A stretch of 64,000 nucleotides of DNA from Andrena cerasifolii (lineage: Eukaryota; Arthropoda; Insecta; Hymenoptera; Andrenidae), in the NCBI RefSeq assembly GCF_050908995.1, contig NC_135123.1:15562001-15626000 (forward strand), written 5' to 3'. The position numbers were made by a program, and so were the translations under genes. The notes under the pieces were generated by a model. The model was given only the letters and a program-made list of their open reading frames with translations, was not told the DNA's origin and did no database searches. Position 1 is the first letter of the stretch, and each line of letters opens with the position of its first letter. Below, piece by piece: positions 1 to 11,697 of the stretch.

Positions 1-607
1 TTTTACAAGAGCAGAGGAATGAAGTGTTTTTAATAAATACCAATTCTCAATTTTTCATCATTAAAAAAATATTATATCGCAGGGCCGCGCAACCCGGTGT
101 TAAGGAGGCATAGTACATACTTTCTTTGCCCGAAAATTAAGCATTCTTTACGATTTTTTTTCTACATGAAAATGAAAAGCTAGAAAGGTGGGGTTTGTTG
201 CAAATGAAAGATCACAGTTGGAAAGTATTAACAGAATTTTTATTTAAAAAAATAAAGTAGCTGGAGCGGAGTAGGAGCAAGTATTTTGATGTCAGGGCGG
301 AGCAAATAAAAAATTGGTCTGCTCCAATCCCGTGTTCCGAACTCTACAAATATCCAAACTAACGGAGCGCCACATATGTGCCAATCGCACCATGGACCGT
401 TCCCAAACGTCGAATGCCTGCGATACTTCCAGTGATACTGAATCGCACTTTTTGATTATCGTTTCCCAACATATCGATAGCTTAGTGCACAAATATTGTA
501 TGGCCACTTTTTGTGAAATTTCAGCTTTCATATGCAACCATTTGTATTTCGTGTAGGTGATTAATTAATATAAGTCTTTCACTACTACAATCTAAAACTG
601 TAATTAA

Positions 608-1351
608 GGGGAGGTTCTGGTCTAGAGCCCCAAAAAATAGGTGATATTTAGGAATTAATTAAAGGAAAACTACTATATATAATTTAATGGGACTTGTTGC
701 ATTGTATTAAGGATGTCTTATGTTATAGAAATATATTTTTTGTTTTATAATTAATCAGTGCAAACAGCCCTGGGGAGTCGTTAAAGTTAAGGCGTCAAAA
801 AATTGATCCAAATCGGTGGGACCTGTATCTCTAAAAGTTATTATCCGATTCGACTGAAACCTTTTTTATTTTGAAGATTATTCTTTTTTCTAGGGGGGGG
901 GGGGGGAACTAAAAAAAAATTACAAAAATTACATTTTTTTTAGAAAATAACGACACTTCACGTTTGAAATCACTTTTCCCTGTATTTTTCGTCCTTTCAA
1001 CGCCTTTAAAAATTATAAATTTTCAACTTTTTGTAATTTTTTTTAGTTCCCCCCCCCCCTAGCCAGAAGTATATTCTTCAAAATAAAAAAAGTTTCAGTC
1101 GTATCGGATAATAACTTTTGAAGATACAGGTCCCACCGTTTTGAAAACACTGTCTCGAGAAAAACGCGTTTGAAGTTTTACGTGAGCGCCGAGTGGCCGG
1201 GTTTTTCCCATGCATTTGCCGCTACTCAAATGCCTATAACTTCGTGAATTTTACGAATTTCAACAAATCCTTTTAAACACGTATTCCTAAAAGGTTGAAT
1301 ATTCGAAAAATGAAATAAAAAAAAAATCGACATTTAGACCAGAACCTCCCC
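608..1351. mobile_element. TTAA-flanked foldback element (piggyBac-like MITE) with nested inverted repeats
   Basis: TTAA occurs at 604-607 and 1,352-1,355. The ends are GGGGAGGTTCTGGTCTA and its inverse. A second, inner inverted repeat (about 805-930 against 1,030-1,145) includes a G13 run on the left facing C10 on the right. There is no transposase ORF. TTAA duplication is the piggyBac hallmark, and the superfamily call rests on that. Confidence 0.7.
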
Positions 1352-1355
1352 TTAA

Positions 1356-3067
1356 GAAAGAGCTTGGAATCTGTAACAGACAAGTCACTACAAATGAATG
1401 GCCCCACCGAGAGCCAAGAAAAGAATATCGGTGCCCACTCGGCTTAATCAGAAAAGGAACATCTTTCCTTCACTAAACAATAAACCATAATCGCAGTATC
1501 ACCTCTTAAAGCGTTGATTCAATTTTGCCCTTTACATTCCATCACGCACTCACGGCAGCCGCGAAATATCCAACAGCAACAAATAGTTCTTGACTGTTTC
1601 TTCATGCTATATAAAAATCAAATTTATATCTACTCCATAAATTTGTCAAAAATAATATTTTGATTCATTGTATGTGCCTGAATCTTATACATGTACCATT
1701 GTACGTTTAAACCTGTTTGTCTCGAAAACACTAAAAGTGGACATACAATATTTGTGCAATACAAGCAATCAACATGTTCCTTGGCGCCTGTATCTGCTAA
1801 TCGTCCAGCAATCTCCCACTTGCCGGTTCGTAGATGGGACCAAGCTGAAAACGCAGGGACCCTCCAGGGCACAAGACTAAAAGCGTTCGCCAGCGGTTAT
1901 AATATACGCGCAGGCATACACGGCGCGAAACGCGACCCGAACCGCACCCCCTCCCCTCCGTAAACGTGGGTCCGGGCGGCGGCGGGGCGCCGAGCGGTAT
2001 CGAGCCTCCCTCCGCCTTTCGTTCCGTATCCACTAACTGAATTAACCGGTCGCCGCTATACCGTTGCGGCGTGTACATAACGCGCACGTAGAAACACGCC
2101 CGCAGAGCTCGCGGCTCGCAGATCTACGCGAGCCCCGCGTATCCTGCATATGAGCCGCGCGCGGCCCTCCGGCCGCAATATATTACCGAGCGCGATGTCT
2201 CGTGCAATTTACGTACGATTATGCAGATGTGCCCGAAGCGCGCCCACGCGCGCCTCTCTCTGACTGCGAGCAGAAAGAGAATGGGAGAGAGGGCCGGAGA
2301 AATGGAGAGGTTATGGTTCGGGGATCAACAGACGATACGACCGGCAGGCACAGTGGCGCGGAGCTACCGCCTGGCTTTTGTTTTTGCTCGCGTCGCTTTA
2401 TGGCTAGTGCTCCGCTGCGCTGTGAGCAATTTTGATCCCGGCGATAAGACCACCTAGGAAGTCATTCCCGGCTGGCCTATACTTGACGGATTATAGTCTA
2501 ACTTTGGTTGTTGGTTTTCGCGACGGCAGTGAGCGGCGCAGGCTTCGGTGTTACCTAACATGATCGCCGCGCCACCGTGCGTTTGGGAAACCGCCTGCCA
2601 CAGACCGCGTTACATCTTAAGTTGGCTTGTTTAATACAGTGCGCCTTGCCGAGATACAGAGGCTAACCTGAGACCCACTCGGGTGGCGTGTAAAACGATA
2701 TCTCTGAGGGTACTATCGCCCACCAAATGTGTTCCTCGTCACCTATCACAGGGCTGCGCTTATTTAGTTGTATCCCTGGACACCTGAGGGCTCCCTACTA
2801 GTCTGAAAAGTGTTGTAGGTAGGTGGCTACGCCAAATCAGGTTTGTTTCGTCCACGTAAAATAGGAAATTCGCGATGTCAGATGCGCGAGGGTGTAGGGT
2901 AGTTGGCAAAACGGTATGAACTTCGAAGGTGTACAGGTTAAGAAGAGACGGTGGAATTCGCGGAGCCTTTTTTCTACTTTAGTACGTGCATTGGAGTCTA
3001 GGGTGGCAAATTTTCGGGGGTGGTAAATTTGGGGCGAGGGAAATTGAGAATGGTTTAAACACAGAAG
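1356..3067. other. non-coding; CpG-rich block at about 1,860-2,460
   Basis: The middle is CG-rich with many CpGs and short overlapping open frames on both strands, none showing a recognisable motif. It could be a promoter-type island. I see no TATA-Inr pair or exon that I can support. Confidence 0.35.
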
Positions 3068-3075
3068 CTTGAGGC

Positions 3076-3300
3076 TAGTGGCGCACTCAGGATTTAATCT
3101 AGGGGAAGCCGAGTTTAAGGGATACAAATATTTTTAATGCAAATTCGATAAAATTCATTAGGTGATTATAAACATTTATTTATAGGATACCATACAATTT
3201 TCTTTTTACAAAGCTCTTGAATTACTTCAGTCACGGTTACATTAATCTCCTGTTTCATTTTTCTTTGAGGGGTGCCAGGGCCCCTCTGGGCGCGCCACTG
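3076..3300. mobile_element. hAT-like MITE, copy 1 of family B
   Basis: The left end TAGTGGCGCACTCAGG and right end GGGCGCGCCACTG form short terminal inverted repeats. The flanks CTTGAGGC and CTTGAGAC agree at 7 of 8 positions, as for the 8-bp duplication of hAT elements. The first 140 bp match the copy at 8,748. Confidence 0.65.
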
Positions 3301-3308
3301 CTTGAGAC

Positions 3309-4773
3309 AACCTTAAAAACAATTCACTTTTCTTTCGCCTAGCAAATTAGCAACAACTCATACGCGGGTTCTCGCATTGAATTAATTTTAAAATTGTCAC
3401 AACTCTTTTAAATTGAAATATTCGATGATACTTCAGGGTGGCAGATACTTGCTACCCTGTAGACGCCAGATCTCCAAATCCATCCCCGTTTACAGCTGAA
3501 TATATCCTCATTACCTTTGAAGTGGCGGAAAAGTAGAAGAAACGAAAGTTACTCGGTTCGCGAGAATAAATAAGACAATACAAAGACAAGTTTTATCTGG
3601 GGTCACTCGATTTATAGCCAGCAGCTCGTTTACGAATTTGAAAGAGGCAAGCCAGCTACGATTAGGGAGGGCTGTCATATTTAGAGACGCTAGAGACGCC
3701 GGTTGCGCAAGCGGCAGAAACTCGAGCGGCATGGAATCACTTTTGCCAGGGCGAAACTTGCCTTTCGGCGTAGAAACGCGTTTGTAATGCTTTGCGATAA
3801 CAGGAAGGGAGCTTGGGGGGGGAAAATACGAGCGGCAGATAACGCCCGGCTACGTACACGTGTATAAGCGTGCAGCCCATTAATCCGAGCGTGTCGCATT
3901 GATCTATCATTGTCCTGTAGGCAACGGTGATATACACATCTGAGGTTGATACATAATAGATCGCAAACGCAGCCTGGCACGACGCAAATAGCGGCTGCAA
4001 GCCGCGGATACAAGCTCGCACGGTGCGTGCGACGTATATATTGTTATATATCGTGTTGCAAGGATACTCTAAATGCGCCTATAGAAAAGTCCAGTAACCC
4101 AGTTTCGCTGTACCTTCGGTAATGGTGTGCCGACCGCCGAGTAGAAGGATATAGTAACGTCTACCGGGTGTCCTGTACGTACGCTACCATGTGTCGCCCA
4201 TACAAGGGGAGTTCGTAAGTTTCGTGTGATTAATATGGCAAAAATCTTGCATACAGCTACTTACGATTAGTTTCTGTTATGTATAATAATGCGCTGTGTG
4301 CATAGAGAGTTCGTTAAGAACGCAAATTCGAAGTTTTGTTGCTCCAAGCCGTGTAGGTAAGTACGTGAATCTGTACGTGGAGATTTGAATATCGAATTGT
4401 ATACATAATTCGGGATTAGTAAAAATGTATGTATGTACACTTGGTATTGCTACGTGGGTTACAGCGGAGCCTGGGTTACAGCTGTAACGAATATTCGATT
4501 AATCTAAAAATTATTCGCGTTCGAAATTAATCTGAGAATTATTCGAATGTCGGAGAATTCAAATAATTTCTTCGAATATTCTAATATCACAGGTTTTGGA
4601 ATAATTTTCGTATTTTCGGCCTTTATAAGTATTTGGTTTTCAAACAATAAAATTGGAACTTTATTAATCTTTGGTAAATTTATAAATTTTTAAACGAAAA
4701 CAATTTTTGAATAGTCTAAGAAATTATTCGTACTCGAATTTATTCGGATGTTAGAATATTACGCGTGAGTGTA
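3309..4773. other. non-coding intronic or intergenic sequence
   Basis: Mixed composition. There is a run of ATTCGAATA-type AT-rich motifs at about 4,485-4,760. A strong donor-like AG|GTAAGTA occurs at 4,355, but no open exon leads into it. Nothing else is supported. Confidence 0.3.
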
Positions 4774-4775
4774 TA

Positions 4776-5109
4776 CAGGGTGTCCCACTGTTGGTGGTGT
4801 AACCAAGGGGGAAGTGGTTTTACATGATTACATAAGTCGAAAATATAGAATAATTTTTTTTTATTTAAGGCTTTATTCTTGTTTATTTAATTTATAAACC
4901 CACTGCAAGCAGCGGAGCTAGATAGTAGCACGTAACATTGATAAGGAATCAACATTACGTATGATATTAATGCTATTTGTAAACGACACGGTAGGTGCAC
5001 GTGCTAAGTGCACAGGTACTCGAGAATTATTCAGTCGAGTTTCTCGAAAACAAAGCCCCAAATGAAAAAAACTTATTCTATATTTTACCATCAATACTGG
5101 AACACCCTG
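4776..5109. mobile_element. TA-flanked foldback element with CAGGGTGT ends
   Basis: CAGGGTGTCCCACTG at the left and TACTGGAACACCCTG at the right are imperfect inverted repeats flanked by TA. An internal inverted repeat (AAATATAGAATAA against TTATTCTATATTT) supports a foldback structure. Tc1/mariner-type by its TA flank; non-coding. Confidence 0.55.
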
Positions 5110-5116
5110 TATGTAT

Positions 5117-5275
5117 AGAGGTTCTGGAAAAGACTAAAATTTAACTTTGAACAGCATTTTCTCGGAAACTTTCAAGTAGTACGCCTCGCGCGTTGAATAT
5201 GTTATTGTAGATGTTGCACACTAACTATATTCAAAAGTTGAACAAAACGGCGACCCGAAGCTTCTGGCTGCGATT
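5117..5275. repeat. dispersed repeat, diverged copy 1
   Basis: Shares an ordered series of blocks (GGTCTGGAAAAG-like start, a TATT-rich middle, AAA-rich end) with 8,902-9,050. Class unknown. Confidence 0.35.
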
Positions 5276-5337
5276 TATTTTGTTCTATCGATTAGAATTA
5301 TCAGGGGAAAATAGTTTGCTCGTCGTTGAAGCGTGTC

Positions 5338-5487
5338 TATTTTATTAAATAAAATTTCGAATAACGTATAAAAGTTAAGAAATTTATTCGTCATGTGTCG
5401 AATAAAGCTGGCCCGGGTTAATTTTATTCGACGAATAAAATTAATTTCTTTAACCTTTATTCGTTAGTCGAAATTCTATTTAAATAC
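5338..5487. repeat. 150-bp imperfect palindrome rich in ATTCGAATAA motifs
   Basis: The arms (AAATTTCGAATAACG and its approximate inverse CGTTAGTCGAAATTC) flank a centre with a GCCCGGGTTAA core. AT-rich foldback; no clear target duplication. Confidence 0.45.
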
Positions 5488-5733
5488 CAATTTTACCGAT
5501 CTCTGATATCAAGTTCTCTGACCTTCTTCTTCAGATTTTACCCAATATCTGATATTCAAATCCCTGTGAAATTCACTATAAATTATACTCGGAAGAAAGA
5601 GAATGCACGTATCTCGCGTTAAGATGAAAGAGAAACTCGTGATGAGGTGAAGTTTCGAGCTGTAATATCGAGTTTATCGGCATCGATATTTTCGCCTCTA
5701 GTCAAACAACAAAATTTTGTTCTTCTCGCACCT

Positions 5734-6172
5734 GAATTGCGGACTTTGCAGCCAGAGGGGTGCAGCTGTATCTTAACCAACTTCGGGTAAATTAGAAAAA
5801 GACTGTTTATGAAATTATTGCTTTGCCTTAATATTAAAACGAGAACACTAATTGAAAAATATATATTTTCACACAATAAGTAGTAGTTATTCAGTTGATA
5901 AGTCTTTATTTCTATTTTTGACTAAAAATATTCTATAAAAAATATTAATATCATTATTAATATTACAAATATAATAGTAAGATTAGTTATAATTAATAAA
6001 ACAAATATTAACATTAATATTTCTATTTCCAATAAATCGCTCATTTGTTACCCAATTTGCACCAAACGTGCACCAAACGACGTAGAATTTTTTACGCATA
6101 TTACCTAGATTTCATAACTCAAGATGCCAAAAATGGAGCTGCACCCCTTACGCTGCAAAGTTCTCAATTACC
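5734..6172. mobile_element. foldback repeat of family C, copy 1
   Basis: About 34-bp imperfect terminal inverted repeats share CTTTGCAGC and GGGGTGCAGCT at both ends. The interior is AT-rich and closely matches 58,200-58,543. Non-coding. Confidence 0.6.
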
Positions 6173-7570
6173 CCATTGACTACAGCTATTAGTGCATCAA
6201 AGGACAGCCAGTAATCCGGATCGCGCAGTCCGGTTATGTAGTTACAATCACGCTGATTTTTCGCTATTTCTATTCTACGCGTTTCTCTGCCCCCTCATCG
6301 CTCGCGACTCTGCACGCGTGTATACGCAGCCTTACGTGCCTGACGCACGCGTAGCGCCCTGCGTGCTCGGAGAACCAGCGGTTTGTGGCGTCGCGACCTG
6401 TTCTTGAATGAGGCTGCGAATGAACTTAGACATCGTTTACAAAACTCGAATCCCACAGCGGCCTGACGTGCACGAGAGTCTTATTACAGGTCAGAAATGG
6501 AGTCGAAGATATCTTCATCTTAACGTGCCGCGAAATCGGCTTCCATTACTGGCTGCGGCTTCTCGTCTTTCTCATTGAAACGCATTTATATGGCGCAATG
6601 TATTGTACTAGGGAATAAGCCGGGTAATAATGTAGGAGAGTATATTTTAGAGGTAACTGAGCACTGTTACCGTGTGTAATACATCAACCCCTCAAGCTCC
6701 GTTCTTCGCCGGCTCATGAAAATTCATTAGCAGCTAATATCGATCTAACGTGTCAGAATCACATTTCTGTGTCCATAAACGAAACCTCGTTGCCGGTCCA
6801 ACGTCACGGATCGTTCAAAAGGGGTAGAGTTTCGAAGATCACCCATGCTCCAGTCGAGCCGGCATATTTAATCCGCCCTATATTTCATCCCCTGCGAATC
6901 TGCAGACTGTGGGAGAAATTTTTGTAATCGAGTGGTCGAACGAGATGTTTTTGATACGTATCGATAGGCGGGATATCGAATCTCACGGAAGGGCGAGATT
7001 TGCGAACGAATTTGCCAGAGGAAAAAGAAAGAGGGGCTCGCTTGAGTTGTCGGATCTCCGTGGAATTAAATCACTCTTGATTTTAATGGTAGGCGAAGTT
7101 CGCAGCTCGCTGAGTTTGAAGTTCCAGGTAACTCGATTAACGGATACTCGGTTTGCACCGGATTACTCGCGGCCGTGTAATTGAGTCCAATTCACACCGA
7201 AAACTCGTGACTAATGATACAGCTAACTCGATGAAATTTAACGGCACACTTCGCAGCTTCTTATTTCACGTTAATCAGTCATCGATCGTGAAGTGTTCTA
7301 ACAGCCAAATGAATTCCCCTACCCTTCGTGTCAATTGAGTTAATCTTATTATACTCGCCACATTTGCAGCTGCTTTTTACAAGGCGAGGCGATCGGTAGA
7401 GAAAATTGTGTGAATTATAGGCTACGTGCTTAATGTCAAACTATCGAATGATTTTTGTTATTTACGTGCCTCGAGTAGGTATTATTGATAATGCATTTAT
7501 GTCGATGTTAGCTGGGTAACAAAGCAGTTGCACCTAGAATGGCATATTCTCTTCAGCCTCGTTAGATCCT
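6173..7570. other. non-coding stretch
   Basis: No recognised coding motif. CpG content is moderate at 6,190-6,400 and 6,900-7,190, where short open frames occur without similarity I can name. Confidence 0.3.
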
Positions 7571-7574
7571 TACT

Positions 7575-7890
7575 AATATAAAAAAATTAAACGTTGTCTG
7601 TTTGTTTGTCCTTCTTTCACGCCTAAACGGCTGAACGGATTTCAATGACATTTTGATTATACATTACATACGTCCTAGATTAGATTATAGGCTATTTATT
7701 TTTTTTTGTTTAGGCTTTTTTGTTTTGGAAACATCATAAATAATTCCCGGGTGAATCTGAGCAACGTATTTTTTCTTTTTAATTTTTTTTATTGTAACTA
7801 GCATGCAGTGCAATGTAACTACCTTATCACGAAGGATGCATATCCTAGTTTCTAAACATTTACATAGATTCACGAATAATTATAATCATA
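7575..7890. repeat. dispersed insect repeat fragment, class unsure
   Basis: It contains GTTGTCTGTTTGTTTGTCC, then TTTCACGCC and GCTGAACGGATTT. This motif string is familiar to me from abundant non-autonomous repeats (possibly Helitron-related) in insect genomes. The assignment is from memory and uncertain. The minus strand is weakly open but gives low-complexity peptide. Confidence 0.35.
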
Positions 7891-8747
7891 AGTAGTTAAA
7901 ATAATAATTATAATTATTACTTTTTTCTTTTACTTTTGCATAATGTTTCATATCTGCAACATTACATAACCTTCCTTTTTAATAAATTCCATAAACACCA
8001 TTTTTTTTATTATTTTTCCATTATCACTTGTATGAGTCCAAAAATGTATTTTTTTCAAAGTCCAAGAAGTTATGCAACGAAGGGTTAAAGGAATATAAAA
8101 ATATCTGTTAAGAAGTATTTCTTGTGTATGGGGAAGATAATGATTTTTCAATACTTCTCTCGCAATATTTAGAAGTTGTTTAAAAAGTTTTTTGTCGACA
8201 CTGTGCACTTGTGCATATCGATGATTGTTTCGATCGAATTTGAAACGAATGTTTGCAGGCCCAAAGAGCATATAATTACCTGTGATTTTTCTATTTTTCA
8301 ACGATGACGAGGTTTCTGTATAATTTTCGAAAATTCACTTCTGAAAGGCCTACGGTGCATAGCCCTCGATGTTACAGCAAGACTTTTTGCGATTTGCTGC
8401 ATGGATATCATTGTCTTTGACGTTTCTCCATTGTACTCCTTCGCACACGTGTAACCGCATAAAACATAACACCCTGAGGTTATCGTTACTAAATCTTGTT
8501 CTTTCTAACCACTGCGAGGTAAAACGAAACCCCGATCTATCGTAACCACAACCACGCGAGAGTCCTCTCGGTTAGAATCTTTGCGTTCGCTTATTCCAGT
8601 TTAATATTCTCGTTGACATCGAGTGAAAATCTTTACAAATTACCGGGTTTATTCAAAGTTCAATTCTTAATAACTGAGAATGAAGAGTTACTGCAGTTGA
8701 ACTACTACAGCAACTTAATCGTGCCTTTATGTTTATGAAGGTACCTA

Positions 8748-8885
8748 CAGTGGCGCACTCAGGATTTAATTTTGGGGGGAGCCGCGTTGAATGGATAAAA
8801 ATATTTGTACGAAAAATTTATTTAATGCAATTTCGGTTAATGCAAATTTAATAAAATTCATTAGGTGGTTATAAAAATTGATTTA
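8748..8885. mobile_element. hAT-like MITE, copy 2 of family B, truncated
   Basis: It starts CAGTGGCGCACTCAGG and follows the 3,076 copy in the same orientation through AAAATTCATTAGGTGGTTAT. The right terminal repeat is missing. Confidence 0.6.
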
Positions 8886-8901
8886 AAAAACAATCCTATA
8901 T

Positions 8902-9055
8902 CGAGGGTCTGGAAAAGGCAACATTTTAAGCCTGATCTCCTTGCAAATTTTTAAGCAATGCTCCCTATGCGTTTCATATATTGCTACAGATATTCTGTAT
9001 TAACTATTCATAAAATTTAAAGCAAATCAGTCGTCAGAACCTTGTACACCCTCTT
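8902..9055. repeat. dispersed repeat, diverged copy 2
   Basis: Diverged match to 5,117-5,275 in the same orientation. Confidence 0.35.
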
Positions 9056-9114
9056 CGCAAGTAGCAATGTGACTAAATTATCTTGCTGATTATGAGACTG
9101 GCATAAGTCATGTA

Positions 9115-9545
9115 TTAGGTTGATCAGGAAGTTCTGTCTTTTCTTTGAAAGAAGAGGAATCAATTTTTTTATTTCTTAACTGAAATTTTTATTTGTTCTA
9201 CTATTGCTGACTAAACCGACTTCCATGGAAACTTCAAGTGTTGTTAAGTGTGGATCTGCTTTCAAATTCATCATCTAGATTAAAATCCTTCGATCAATAT
9301 TTTTGACACCAGCTTTGCATTGTACGCGTGGAAACAGCATTCGGCCCAAAACACAACACAAATTTTCAGCTGCCTCCGTTGCAAATTTCTCCATCTGATA
9401 AGCGTACAAAATGCAATGCCTAAACTGTACTTTACCACAGGACATACTGACCCAATTTTCAACAGCAAATACGGTGCGGTTTCGGCTGTTGAAATAACTA
9501 TAGTCGAACTACCTGCGATTTATAGAAGTCCCGAAATAAGGCTAC
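9115..9545 (-). pseudogene. deleted mariner-family element with remnant of transposase N-terminus
   Basis: The element terminus TTAGGTTG follows a TA at 9,113. Reading the minus strand inward from about 9,470 gives a broken peptide (for example RWRNLQRRQLKICVVFW) at the position of the mariner helix-turn-helix region. After the DNA-binding part, the sequence passes straight into the other terminus with no catalytic DDD-type domain. The copy at about 58,640-59,044 has the same arrangement, so this looks like a non-autonomous subfamily that spread after an internal deletion. Both copies are degenerate. Confidence 0.6.
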
Positions 9546-11456
9546 AAACGTAGCAGGTAAAATCTAGCGACACATTTCCCGAGCAAAGCAATATTTCATT
9601 TTCAGATATTTCAATCGCCGCGTTTGCGTGTATTAAACAACCCGAAAGAAGCAATAAATTTTATTCTTCGCAGGCACTCTCCTCAGGCCAATTTCATAAT
9701 TACTGTGACAAATAAATGCAACCCGGTAGCAAGTGGCCCACTACTGCACACTCCCTCTCCGACAATATTGCTTTATACGCCACTCGAGCGGCTATCAGGT
9801 TAGTCGCTACATCTCTGCAAGTCACAGTACGCGGAGCGTGTACCGCGTCGCGCTTGTGAGAATGCAGCCTTAGGAGTTAAACGGACTGAGAACGGCAATT
9901 ATCTCTATCAGGGTGTAAGTTCCAGTACATAAAGCGTGGAACGCGTTCATCGTTTCTGCATTTTCAAGTGATTCCCCTGCCGCTTCGCGGAAACGATCAC
10001 GCGCGGTCTAAAAGAAATCGCGGCGCCGCGCGAGTCGCTGCAACCCCGAACGGAGCCGTGCGGGCGCGTATCGTTCCTCCCTCGGTGGATTTCGAGGAAC
10101 GAACGTGTGCATACGAGCGCCTGCGTATCGCGGGCTAGTCGCCGTGCATCGGGACGAATTAACGTCACTCATTCGGTGGCAAAAAAAACGACGAGGATAG
10201 CGGGAAGAGGAGAGAAAAGAACGGGCTGGTTCTGAGAATCGTTGCGTGAAAGATATATGTTTGCATAACTCGAGATAGGGGTATCGCTAAAAGAGGTTTC
10301 GGTTTAATCGACGTGCACCTGTTTTGTTATTCAAACCGGTGAATTGCGCACGTGCACGTTAAAATAGATGACTATCGTACTGCGCTGCCTTCTTAGAAAC
10401 GAGGAAGAGGATACTTGGTGGTGCTAAAATTATGTCCGAGTAAAACGTCCCTGCGACGTCGTAGCGGAGGTTTAAATAAAATTAATTCTTAGTCACCAGT
10501 CGTGTTACTTTATAGCTGTTTAACAGCTATTTTGCATTTCAACTTCTGGAGCCATTAATGGTGTTATTAGCGTCCACCTCTCAGGTGAATTCTAGCTCTG
10601 TAATAGTAAAGTAAAATTTGTATTGTTAGATACGATATAGAAAGCTTGCTGCGATACTTCTTGCAGTATGTGCGCGCAGAGTGTTTCAACCTTTCGGTTG
10701 TAAGCGTCTTTCACGAATGTGCTCATAAAGTTGGAGTAATTTGATTTTCCAGAATTATTCAACCCTTAAAGAATTCGTTTTTTTTTCTTATGTGTTAATC
10801 AATTTTTATATCTTTATTTATTTATTTATAAGCGGGAAAGTCCCATTGGTGGACAAAGAATATAAGCAATAGTGGCAAAAAATGCCGCGAACGAGTAGGA
10901 AAAACGAAAAATACCGACGTGTACCTCTACTTATAATTAATATACTTACGAAGCTGTGGTAAATCGCAGTAAGTTTGCTTGAAACAATTTTGTAAGTGAA
11001 ACTCATAGTGAAGCAGAAGGTAAAATATAGAACGAAGTAATTGATCTATGTATAATTTGTGCGATCAGAGTGCAAGAAAGAAGCGAGGCGCAAGAGCGCA
11101 AGGGGATTCGGACTGTCCATGGTCAGCCACACTTTGCGGACCAATACGCCTGGAATTATACGTGGCTCTAACATTTCAATCGTGCATTATTTTAGAAATT
11201 GTTTCCAGTAAAAATTGTTCAGAATAATAAGGACTTTAAAAGTTCGTACAAATTTAACCAAACTTATACCATTGTTTATCATTTTAAGAGGCGTAAAAAC
11301 TTTTCTTTGCTACATAGCCTTTCTACATTCAATGTTACGTCCACGTGAGATTTGCATGGATATGGGTGGGCGCCACTTTAAAACGAGGCACTGAGAGCAA
11401 AACGGACTAACCCACATTGAAAAGAAATTAGTACAGCCTATTGTAATCCATTATTG
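9546..11456. other. non-coding; CpG-rich block at about 9,940-10,210
   Basis: A local run of CpG and CG-rich words (GCGGCGCCGCGCGAG type) is surrounded by AT-rich DNA. No exon could be assigned. It may be a regulatory island upstream of scalloped, by inference only. Confidence 0.3.
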
Positions 11457-11464
11457 CTACTAAC

Positions 11465-11689
11465 CAGTGGCGGCTGATGAACAGTTGCCGCCTGGGTCCC
11501 TGCCCAGAAGGACCCCCGGGGACCCATCTCCCCAAAAAATTATGACTAGGTATAGGTACCCAATCACTACATTTATTTTCTTACAACTACACTTGCTCCG
11601 TGTTTAGTAAACTTCCTATTCATTTTCCGGAAACAATGGGCCCCTCAAAACGTTTGCCACCTGGGCCATTTTTCCTAAATCCGCCACTG
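11465..11689 (-). mobile_element. hAT-like MITE, copy 1 of family A
   Basis: The ends are CAGTGGCGG and CCGCCACTG. The flanks CTACTAAC and CTACTGAT match at 6 of 8 positions. The whole element is the reverse complement of 17,121-17,359 (shared GGGGCCC, AACGTTTGCCACC and AATTATGA-type blocks). Confidence 0.7.
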
Positions 11690-11697
11690 CTACTGAT

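Noticed and set aside
7948..8301. 117-codon minus-strand frame
   Set aside because: Lys-rich AT-driven peptide next to a degraded repeat. I cannot match it to a transposase or host family.
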